Below, one piece after another: positions 52,741 through 61,386 of a stretch of 64,000 bases of DNA (positions are counted from its first letter, which is position 1; each line of letters begins with the position of its first letter). The notes under the pieces were generated by a model. That model was not told the DNA's origin. It was given only the letters and a program-made list of their open reading frames with translations, and did no database searches. The stretch lies in assembly GCF_037102585.1 (NCBI RefSeq), contig NW_027043831.1:558001-622000 (forward strand). Direction: 5' to 3'. Origin of the DNA: Saccharomycopsis crataegensis (taxonomy: Eukaryota > Ascomycota > Saccharomycetes > Ascoideales > Saccharomycopsidaceae). The position numbers and the translations under genes are program-made.

Positions 52741-53687
52741 TATGAAAATCCTTTCTGTTCTTGTTTGGGTCAGTTCCAAAAGCTGCTTCTCTTTTCCAAT
52801 AGAGAAAAATTTTGATGCAAAAAAAAAAAAAAAAAATTGTATGTGTCACGTGAGTCGATGAGCACCTCTTGGAGTGTTTCTTCCCTGTGGCTCTTTCTCT
52901 TTTCAAATGAGTATCAAAGCGATCAGGAATGAGCGAAGAGAAAATTATAAATATCATATATGTTATATATTCCAAATTTAACATAGCAGCTTGAAAAATA
53001 TAAGCGTTGCAACCGATTTTATTACTCAAATTCCAAATCACATCCCAAGTTCTTTTTTCCGGAGTTGATTATTGAACTTCATCCTCTCTGCTCATCTTTT
53101 GAATATGTAATCACTCTAAATTTTTCCTCAATTTACCTCTATTTTTGACAGCCTCTTGGCTATTTACGTACAGTAATAGTAATTTGTGTTTGAAGAATCA
53201 CAGAAAATAGCGGAAATTCCAACATTTTGGATTTTTTTAGAGAACACAAATACAATACTTGTAAACAATTGATTCTTAGGATATGTTTCCTATTTTAAGA
53301 TATTTGTGATAGCACTGAAAATAAGAAGTGTAATTTTGCGGCGAAGTAAGGTCACTACCAGAAAGAACACAATAATCAGTGTATAAAGTGTTTTACCCAA
53401 GACTATGAACAGTGGAATTATACACATACCCAAAAGAGTTTTAATCTCTAGTCGATTATTTCACTTTCCAACTCTGAATAAATAATTTCCTGCCTGTTCA
53501 TTATATGTATTTGACATGGATTTGCAAGTCAGGAAAATTAGAAATTGTCTCATCTGCCTGCCTATTTTCCAAATTTCTCTATTTCTCAGGTCAATATATA
53601 TATATATGAATTTATTTTATATCTTTCATATCTCATTAATTCTAAATATTTTTACAAAAGCCTGTTGATAGACGTCAATATCAAGAA
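52741..53687. other. divergent upstream region of NOC3 and the GATA-like gene
   Basis: About 0.95 kb. Apart from the NOC3 elements, no gene or RNA is seen. A (TA)n stretch lies at about 53596-53608, roughly 80 bp before the start of the GATA-like gene. Confidence 0.5.
52805..52862. promoter_or_regulatory. RRPE and PAC elements of the NOC3 promoter
   Basis: AAAAATTTT (RRPE) at 52805-52813 and CGATGAG (PAC core) at 52856-52862 lie 65-122 bp upstream of the ATG, flanking an A-run. TCACGTGA sits at 52846-52853. In S. cerevisiae the PAC/RRPE pair marks the ribosome-biogenesis regulon (Dot6/Tod6 and Stb3). Confidence 0.6.
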
Positions 53688-54599
53688 ATGTCAAAAGAAC
53701 TACAACAATATTAGTGAGTAATTATTCAACAACATTTATTCATTCCACAATATATTTATTTCACTTTATTAATGATCAATGATATTTGATTTTCTACTTT
53801 TACATATATAATTCTTTTCAAGCCTCCCGGCTTTTATTTTTCTAATTTACTAACCTTCTTACTCAGTATTCCTTTAAGTATTCAAAAGATTCATCATGAG
53901 CAATATTACAGAAGTAGAAAATCCGAAGCTCAAGGATCATCAGTGCAAGTAAACTTCAATTACAATTGGAGTGCTCAACCTTCTTTCCAAAAACCTGCTT
54001 CTTTGCCTCATCCTCATATGGATCATCAAAACGAGAAGAAAGGAGAAAAAAACGAAATTGATGAGACTTCTCAAAAAAGCACCAAAAGTCTACTGAGTTC
54101 AATTTCTTCTAATTTGGCTCATGCTGAAGGTAGCACAACAACCAATGATGGATCTTATACGACAGCTAGTCCAACAGAGTCTCTCAAAAATGTGGAAGAA
54201 GATAAAATGAAAGAACCATTGGTTTCTACAACCAAACAAAAAAAGAGTATTCAAGTGCCTCTCTCAAATTCAAGAAATACCAAAAAGCTGAAAACCTCCT
54301 CAAACAAAAACATAAAAAAGATCAAGATCAAGCTTTCAAAAAAAAGAGCCAAGAATAGAAGGCACAAAACTGGGGTTCGGGGTTTATGCAATCATTGCAA
54401 GCAAGAATGTACCCCAAAGCAATGGAGAAACATTCCCGATAGCGACGGAAAGCTTAGAAAAGTATGCAATCCTTGTGGCTTACACTTTACTGGTATTCTC
54501 AAACATCATGATGGTGATAAATCATTAGCAATTATCATTTTTGAGAGACAGGAAAAGGAAGGAAAGGGATTATTTAGGGGTAAGAGCTATCGTGATTGA
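53688..54599 (+). CDS. small GATA-type zinc-finger protein, two exons
   Basis: Exon 1 (53688-53713) is ATG plus 7 codons and two bases (MSKELQQY). The intron (53714-53866) has GTGAGT, TTTACTAAC and ACTCAG. Exon 2 (53867-54599) continues IPLSIQKIHHEQYYRSRKSE. The splice keeps frame and makes a 252-residue protein. Without it, the frame has no ATG before 54018. A basic tract (KKIKIKLSKKRAKNRRHK, about 160-178) precedes the zinc finger, with Cys183, Cys186, Cys209 and Cys212: LCNHC...TPKQWRNIP...VCNPCGLHF. The WRNIP and CNPCGL elements are GATA-like, but the loop between cysteine pairs is 22 residues instead of the usual 17-20, with an extra Cys. It is likely a nuclear DNA-binding regulator; target and orthologue are not recognised. 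Confidence 0.75.
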
Positions 54600-55177
54600 A
54601 AATATAATGAATTAACATGATTCTACTATATTTTTATTTGTTTTTCGACAGTATATAGCCTCGCTTTTTTATAGATTCTCTTATCAGCAATATGAATGCT
54701 TATAGTATCATCAGTTATTTTCTAGCTTTTCATCCACGTAATATCAGTACCTATTGCATCATGGTTTGTCCCTCCCGTTTTCGTTCCCTATTTGCCTCTG
54801 CTCTATTATTATACAAAATTCCGCTGTATTGTGTTGCAAATATATCAGGCCAGCCAAATTCTTTAATTGAAATACAGGATAAATAAAAGGAAGAGGGAAG
54901 AGCTTGGGAGTTTGTATATATACTGGCTATTGTCAGTAGGCCGGATAAACAATAGCATTTGATTTGGGCAGATCGTCAAAATTCAATAATCATATCTTTG
55001 ACCATGTTGAGGTGATTGATTACCGCATACGACACCCGCACACCCATGATGTCCGGATGATTTATGAATTTAATTTTTTTTGCGGATGGGGGAAAATGCA
55101 GAAAAAATGTTTGAGACCTCCGTGTCACTATTGCTTGTGTAAGTGGTGTCAACATATACAATATAGAATCTACAAGT
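54600..55177. other. upstream region of CMD1
   Basis: About 0.58 kb. A TATA-like TATATATA at about 54916 and no coding sequence. The frame at 54692-54886 is unsupported. Confidence 0.5.
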
Positions 55178-55849
55178 ATGGTAAGTTGCAGGATATAATA
55201 CGGATCAATCATCTAGACATTATTTATTTGGCGGTCTGTAAATTCTCCTTTTTTTTGTTTTTTTTTTTTTTTTTTTCATTTCCAATGAAGGCGAGGGCTT
55301 CCTTATTATTTTGTTGATCTGGGATAATTTCTTGGTAACAACAACAAATGAACATTGACAGCAAATGAACAAAAAACATTGGTAACTAACAGATCATTAT
55401 AGGCTGATAAGTTAACTGAAGAACAAATTACAGAATTCAAAGAGGCTTTCTCTTTGTTCGACAAAAATAACGATGGTAAAATTACAACCAAGGAATTGGG
55501 TACTGTCATGAGAGCTTTGGGTCAAAACCCTTCAGAATCCGAATTAAATGATATGATCAATGAAGTCGACATAAATTCCGATGGTTCTATTGATTTCCCA
55601 GAATTCTTGACCATGATGGCTAGAAAATTGAAGGATAACGATTCAGAATTAGAAATCATTGAAGCGTTCAAAGTGTTTGACAGAAATGGTGATGGGAAGA
55701 TTTCTGCCGCCGAATTAAGACATGTTTTGACTTCAATTGGTGAGAAGTTGAGTGATGCTGAAATTGACCAAATGATTAAGGAAGCTGATTCTAATAATGA
55801 TGGTGAAATTGACATCAATGAATTCACCCAGTTGTTGAGTCCTAAATAG
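55178..55849 (+). CDS. CMD1: calmodulin, ATG-only first coding exon
   Basis: Calcium sensor of 149 residues. Exon 1 contributes only the ATG (55178-55180). The intron is 55181-55402 (GTAAGT ... GGTAACTAAC ... TTATAG), and exon 2 starts GCTGATAAG, giving [20 protein letters not shown]. The four EF-hand loops are [36 protein letters not shown] and [12 protein letters not shown]. All four keep acidic or Asn ligands at 1, 3 and 5 and Glu at 12. The fourth loop is therefore intact, unlike S. cerevisiae Cmd1, whose fourth site does not bind calcium. It regulates calcineurin, CaM kinases, the spindle pole body and myosin light-chain functions. The only uncertain part is which upstream ATG is used; ATG/GTAAGT is the best match. 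Confidence 0.93.
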
Positions 55850-56317
55850 GTTCTTGAAATGATATGCGTTTTCCTTTCTGGATATATGTGTTATTTTGTT
55901 CTAGTAGAAATATATATATGAAATTGGATAGTCTCTCTAATAAAGCAGCATTTTTTATCGTTCTCCAGGAGTGCTGCAATTGTAGTAATTCTTATGATTG
56001 TTTTGAAGGCCCCACTTTCTACTCACAACCTAAATTTAACAACAGTAGTGCCTAATATTTCTAAATTATAACTTACAAGACGTAAAAATTTCGGATAAGA
56101 GATAATCACCTATATTTTTTGCTTTTTTTTTAATTTTACTTTATTTTGTTTAGTTTTACTCTTCTGTTTTTGTTTTGTTTTTTGCGTTCTATTTTTCTTT
56201 TTTTAATTATTTTCATTTTTCTTTATCTCATTTCATTTTCTTCATTTTTATTAGCATATTCTGCTTCGTACTAGATTCTTTTTTTTCCTCTATAAGGAAT
56301 TTATATGTGGAAGATTC
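55850..56317. other. convergent 3' intergenic region
   Basis: About 470 bp between the stops of CMD1 and the CCCH gene. Very T-rich (56115-56290). No gene. Confidence 0.5.
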
Positions 56318-57801
56318 CTATAACAGAACATAATCCTGGTTGAGCTCAAGAGTTTTATCTTCATTTTGTTCTATTCTCTCTTGGCTTGATTCCTCTCGTT
56401 TTTTCTCTTCACCATCGTCACTACCGTCACTTTCGTTGTCATCATCATCATCGTCTTCTTCTTCTTCATCATCACTCGAGCTAAAATCCAAGATTTCAGA
56501 TATATTCTTCATATCCACCTTGTCTGAGATTTCCCCCTCACTCTTAATTTTTCTGTTTTGATTCATTTTATCATCCTTTAAATCATCGTTCCTCTTTTTT
56601 GGGTGGTTTAATTTGCATGCTTTACCTTTTAAACATCCATTATAATCCACAAAATCAGGGCAATCATAAATATGCTTGTAAGTGCAACTCAACCCACGAT
56701 CACACCATCCACCCAATGCGAATGGCCTGCAAATATGGGCATCTGGATTTGTCATGACATGGCCAAAAATACATTCATCTCCCTTAGCACAGTACCCGTT
56801 CAAAAAGAACAAGCAAGTTGGGGAATTGAATTGGTTTGGCGTATGAGATAACTGACAACTCGCTGCTGATTCTGGGCATTTGTGTGAGATAAATCTCCTA
56901 CAAAGTGCCACATGATCTTTTGAATGCTTGAACTGACACGCTGCATACCTTTGACAAGCACCTAGAAAAAAAATTAGAAAATATTAGAAATTGATCTCCC
57001 ATAATTTTTTTTAAAAAAAGTATACATACCTGCAGCAGTATAATAATGACAATATTCTTGCTCACTTGGAGTTGAAATGTTTACCAACACTCCACCAGAA
57101 GACCTTATATATTCATGTCCATTATATTCCACTTTTGCCCCCAATTCCTCACTTCGCGGGTCCAAGGAAAGAGGTGCAAGTTTCTTCCCATTCCCAACAA
57201 CCGCATATAAACCATATCCTAACAGTGTTGCTTCACTTTTTGGTCCATATAAGTGAGTCCAATCACAATAATCATATTTGCTTTTATTCTTGTTGAAACC
57301 TGCTAATAAAACTTTATTCTCGATTTGCTTCTTTAGAATCTTCTTTTTTAGTTCAATAATTTTCGCCCTTTTTAACCTATCTTGCAATTCCTTATCAAAA
57401 ATCTCCTTGTTAACTAACGTCATTGCATTTCCTGTGACAGTTGATACGTATCCTTGATTACCAGTTGAACTAGCCCCCTCGGACTCATGTTTATCCGCAT
57501 GGTTATTATCAATTAATAATGACATGTTCCTCACTTTAGACCCGCGAGCAGTATTCGCATGACCCTTGTATCCACCTCTATAATGACCTCTTGATCTTGT
57601 CCTATATCCGCGTCCCCTACCACCACGGTATACATGGGCGTGGTTATATGGAGTATAATGACTGCTTTTGTAACTAGAAGCCTGGACCTGATGATTTGCA
57701 GCAATCACCTGGTTGGTCGTCATTTGCGATAGATTATTCTTTATCACCTCCATCTGTTGGATGAGCTCACTTATTTTTTTCTGACTATCCCCACTACTCA
57801 T
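56318..57801 (-). CDS. five-CCCH zinc-finger protein, ZC3H3/Red5-like, two exons
   Basis: Exon 1 (57801-57030) starts MSSGDSQKKISELIQQMEVI, a short coiled coil, followed by an RGG/RG-rich basic region (about 58-90: GGRGRGYRTRSRGHYRGGYK). The intron is 57029-56962 (GTATGT ... CTAG, 68 nt). The splice falls inside the first finger and keeps phase: ...EYCHYYTAAG/ACQRYAACQFKH. Exon 2 (56961-56318) adds four more CCCH fingers: CRRFISHKCPESAASCQLSH, CLFFLNGYCAKGDECIFGH, CRPFALGGWCDRGLSCTYKH and CPDFVDYNGCLKGKACKLNH. An acidic tail follows. The spliced protein is 471 residues. Finger order and spacing match human ZC3H3 and fission yeast Red5, nuclear factors in mRNA polyadenylation, export and decay of meiotic or unstable RNAs. 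Function here is inferred from family. Intron retention would truncate it within a few codons. Confidence 0.82.
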
Positions 57802-58087
57802 CTATATTAATACTTGATTGATCGTTTTTCGGGTTCTTCATCAGAATTGATTACTCAGTAGAGGAAGATGTAGATCGGTTAAAAAAAAAAAAGTGTAAGG
57901 AACAGCCGGGTATCACGTTGACTTCCACTTGAGAATCACAAATTGCCACTTATGCCAGGGAAGCATCACCCAAGGAATTTCACTATTGTGCTTAAATATA
58001 CATCTGCTAACAACTAAGTGAGTTTGTGATCACAATATGGGGCTTAAAAATAAGAAATATAGAGAAGTTTAGCATAGCAAAAATATG

Positions 58088-58159
58088 TTCCGATACCGGG
58101 AGTCGAACCCGGGTTTGCTCGGTGAAAGCGAACCGTGCTAGCCGTTACACTATATCGGA
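58088..58159 (-). tRNA. tE(TTC): tRNA-Glu (TTC anticodon)
   Basis: A 72-base cloverleaf on the minus strand. The acceptor TCCGATA pairs with TATCGGA, the D-arm is GTGTAACGGCTAGCAC, the anticodon loop is CTTTCAC, and the T-arm is CCGGGTTCGACTCCCGG. There is no intron. It resembles S. cerevisiae tRNA-Glu(UUC). The LINE lies upstream of it in the opposite direction. Confidence 0.96.
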
Positions 58160-58677
58160 ATTGTTGATTATTGTTATATTATTGGATCATGGTTGGGTTG
58201 AGTCCTGGTTACCAATAAATACCTGCGCTGGGTGGCGTAGTGGGCAGAACCATAGACTAAGAAAGGGTCGCGTGTTCGAACCCCGCTCGCTGCATTAACC
58301 ACCAGGTCACGTTCAGTACGCTAGCTGAGTAAGGAGTAATACCACTCTGAAGGTAAGGTACAAGGGGGTTTTAGTGAGTAAAAATCTCACACTACCGGTA
58401 AGGTTGCGTCGCTGGTGTCTTTCGAAGATTTCCTCCTCCCTGGCTAAAAAAAAAAATAGTGACAGGTTGCTACAAGTCAAAAACATTGCATTTTCCAACC
58501 CAAACTCCCGGGTTACCAAAAATATTGGGAGAAAACGGACACCAAATAAGTCGCCATAGCTGCGCATAATTGATCATAATAACCGTACATAAAAAGTGCG
58601 ATGACCTATATAGCTCTTAGTAGTTAAATATAGGGACTTTATAAAAAAAAAAAAAAATAAATAAAACTGATTTTATC
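58160..58677 (+). promoter_or_regulatory. apparent LINE 5' untranslated region with tRNA-like box A/B
   Basis: Box A-like TGGCGTAGTGG (58233-58243) and box B-like GTTCGAACC (58274-58282) are 30 bp apart, as in tRNA genes. The surrounding 70 bases faintly resemble elongator tRNA-Met but cannot form an acceptor stem, so this is not a working tRNA. No run of five or more T follows on the plus strand before the ORF1 start. It is either a decayed tRNA gene beside the element or an internal Pol III-type promoter. The exact 5' end of the LINE is not visible. Confidence 0.4.
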
Positions 58678-61386
58678 ATGAGAACCACTAGAAATAGTAA
58701 TAAAGCTACTCCAAACTACTCCACCGACCCTACTAATGATCCCCCAATCATTGAAACCCCGGTTTCTTTGGGCTCTTCATTGGATGTTGGCGCAACATCT
58801 GAAACCCCGATCCCGATAGCAAACATAAACAAACAAGCTAAAGATCAAGATTCCGATGAAGAAATTACTGATGCAGCCGACAATACTATTAATAGTACTG
58901 TTGAAACCTTTTTAACTGCTTCAGAAGATCCTGAAGCGGACCAAAACATGGATTCCAACGCCATTTCTACCCCAACTACCTCTCCAGCAATTAATGTTTC
59001 TTCAGTTGATTGCGATCGCAATTCTCATGCAGCATGTGACACTGACATTGACATGCACAATCCTGTTATTCCAACCCAAGCCGTTATTTCTACTGATTTT
59101 ATTAATGAAAACTCCGAAAACCAAAAAAAAATCGAAAATTCTCAAAACCCAAAAAAAAATTCTGTTTCTGTTCCTTCTGTTTCTGTTCCTTCTGTTCCTG
59201 TTCCCTCTGTCTCACCTTCTACTGTCGCCTCTCCAACTACGGCCTCCAATCCGGTGGCTCCAGCTGTCAATGTGACAAGACCAATCCAAACCTATGCTCA
59301 AGCCACCGCTGGAGACAAGCGCACACCTCGAGCCACTACAAACACCAATGATCCATCCTTCCAAAACGTGTTGATGAAATTTGAAAGAACTTTCAAATGG
59401 GCAAGTCACATCAAAATCCTTGACTTTAAGCACCGCGACGTATTGGAATATGCCATAAGCGAGAAACGCAAATCAGGAAAATTGTTCTCCACCTCCAATC
59501 CTGCTATTATTAAATCCAAAGAAAAACGCGAGGAACTCGTCAAGATCATGGAAATTGAAGATTTCTTCCAAAACTACACCAGTTTTAATATGACAAACGA
59601 ATTCAACAGATTAAGAAACTCTAGAATCAGCTTGGAGAACTACTTGGAATTTATCATGAGCCAACAGCATCTTAAGGATATCTTAATCTACTTTAAGATC
59701 CCAAAAGATATCTTTACAGAGTTTCCTCTTGAAAAACACTTGGAATCCATCAAAAACGGACTCACTAAGTTATCCAAAGAACTTGATACTATTACACAGT
59801 CATCCAACGAACCAGATAAGGATTTGATCATAATCAGGGAAAACTTAAAAGGGGCCCTCAACCACTTGGTTATTTTTAATAAGAAGATCTGCCTTAACTC
59901 AAACTTCATCCCAAACCCTCAGGATACAGGCTCTGATATCTTCAAGAAGGACAGAAATCTTTTAATTGAATATCTTAACATCCACCTTAAAGTTACAGTT
60001 GGAAATTATACCTACACGCCAGGGTCTTTGTTAAATACAATGAATAAGGAATCCCATTTAATTGAGATTGAAATGAATTCCGAATTTACTGAATTTAACC
60101 GGGAAAAACTTCTTGACCATGTCTTCAATGAATCCGGAATTGATCCATCATCCTTCTTTCCAATCAACACCGTTCACTTTACGGAAGAAGCTAGCAAAGC
60201 TGCCAGTATTGTCACTTATGGTTATATTGAAATTGACTCAGGAAAATCCCTTCCACTCTTCAATGACAAAAATTTCCGCTCCAGAGTCATCACGAAATGC
60301 GTCCACTGCACTGCATGTGGTTCCCGTGAACACACTCGTTTTGACTGCAAGACGTCATCTTGTGCCATTTGCAAGAAATTATCCCATAGGGCAAAAGATT
60401 GTTATTTCAAAAAGCAACAAAGAGCACCTATTGTGAATCCGGAAGATCCAGAAAAACACTCTCCGAAACAAAATTCTGGAAAAGCAGTCAAACCAAACCA
60501 CAAATCAAACTATGGTTTTCAGACTGTCGAAAAAAGAAAAATAAAACTGAATAAACCGGCTACTCCAGAATATTCTAAACCACATTCAAACCCTTTCGAC
60601 TTATTGGCAAATGAAGAAGAAAATGTTGATGATTCAATTATTGATGAGGACGATACTTTGGAAAAGAACTACCCATCCAATGAGGAAGATGCTTTAGAGG
60701 AAGGCCTCTCTACTGATGCAGACCAATCCATGGATGAACTCGAAACCTCTACAACCCAACACACTGCTACTCTCAGACATCAAACCAAACCAATAGAATT
60801 ATTGTCCAAGAAAGGTAAATCTAAGAAGCACGCCAAGTTCGCGGCCATTAGCGCCATCAAGCTGGCCCATATTAGCAAGGTCTCCAAAAAGATCCTCGCC
60901 TCACCTTCATCCCACCCTCAGGTCCGTGTTTCTCGCAGACATCAAGAAGTAAACTCACAACATCATACTACTTCTTCTGCTGCCAACATTCCTCCTTCAC
61001 CTACCCCTGCCCGTGATACTGTCACTTCCTCGGCTCTGGCCACTTCTTCTATCCCTGCTTCTGCCCCTGCTTCTGCCCCTGCTTCTGCCCCTGCTTCTGC
61101 CCCTGATTCTGTCCCTGCTTCTGTCCCTACCTCTGTTCCTACCCCTATTACTACCTCACCTCATTCTACCTCACCTCATTCAGCTTCCCCCTTCTCAAAA
61201 CATCCAACTATCCTGGAAAACTTAGACAAAATGCCCACGCCACTGGAATCATTTACTCCCCGGCCAATGAAGCTTCTGTCAAAAGAACAATCTTCCCCCC
61301 TGGAGGATAACAACAACGAAATAAATTCACCTCAATCAGATGGCTCAAATGTCACAAAAAACGCCTCTCATACACAAAATGAGTAA
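58678..61386 (+). CDS. LINE ORF1 protein with two CCHC zinc knuckles
   Basis: 902 residues from ATG 58678. The N-terminal 210 residues are Thr/Ser/Pro-rich and acidic, with repeated SVPSV units (about 163-182). A helical middle part follows (about 225-540), where the RNA-binding and oligomerisation domain would be expected. Two knuckles of spacing C-x2-C-x4-H-x4-C are at 544-557 (CTACGSREHTRFDC) and 562-575 (CAICKKLSHRAKDC). The C-terminal third is disordered and includes a basic patch (KKGKSKKHAKFAAI). It also has tandem 12-base repeats (61053-61150) giving SAPASAPA-type units. Such proteins coat the element RNA in the ribonucleoprotein. The ORF stops at 61386, overlapping the ORF2 start by eight bases. 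Confidence 0.85.
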   Translation: MRTTRNSNKATPNYSTDPTNDPPIIETPVSLGSSLDVGATSETPIPIANINKQAKDQDSDEEITDAADNTINSTVETFLTASEDPEADQNMDSNAISTPTTSPAINVSSVDCDRNSHAACDTDIDMHNPVIPTQAVISTDFINENSENQKKIENSQNPKKNSVSVPSVSVPSVPVPSVSPSTVASPTTASNPVAPAVNVTRPIQTYAQATAGDKRTPRATTNTNDPSFQNVLMKFERTFKWASHIKILDFKHRDVLEYAISEKRKSGKLFSTSNPAIIKSKEKREELVKIMEIEDFFQNYTSFNMTNEFNRLRNSRISLENYLEFIMSQQHLKDILIYFKIPKDIFTEFPLEKHLESIKNGLTKLSKELDTITQSSNEPDKDLIIIRENLKGALNHLVIFNKKICLNSNFIPNPQDTGSDIFKKDRNLLIEYLNIHLKVTVGNYTYTPGSLLNTMNKESHLIEIEMNSEFTEFNREKLLDHVFNESGIDPSSFFPINTVHFTEEASKAASIVTYGYIEIDSGKSLPLFNDKNFRSRVITKCVHCTACGSREHTRFDCKTSSCAICKKLSHRAKDCYFKKQQRAPIVNPEDPEKHSPKQNSGKAVKPNHKSNYGFQTVEKRKIKLNKPATPEYSKPHSNPFDLLANEEENVDDSIIDEDDTLEKNYPSNEEDALEEGLSTDADQSMDELETSTTQHTATLRHQTKPIELLSKKGKSKKHAKFAAISAIKLAHISKVSKKILASPSSHPQVRVSRRHQEVNSQHHTTSSAANIPPSPTPARDTVTSSALATSSIPASAPASAPASAPASAPDSVPASVPTSVPTPITTSPHSTSPHSASPFSKHPTILENLDKMPTPLESFTPRPMKLLSKEQSSPLEDNNNEINSPQSDGSNVTKNASHTQNE
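61053..61150 (+). repeat. tandem 12-bp repeats in LINE ORF1
   Basis: About eight units of CCTGCTTCTGCC and variants, encoding PASA/PASV steps. In frame, so the length can vary without breaking ORF1. Confidence 0.85.
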
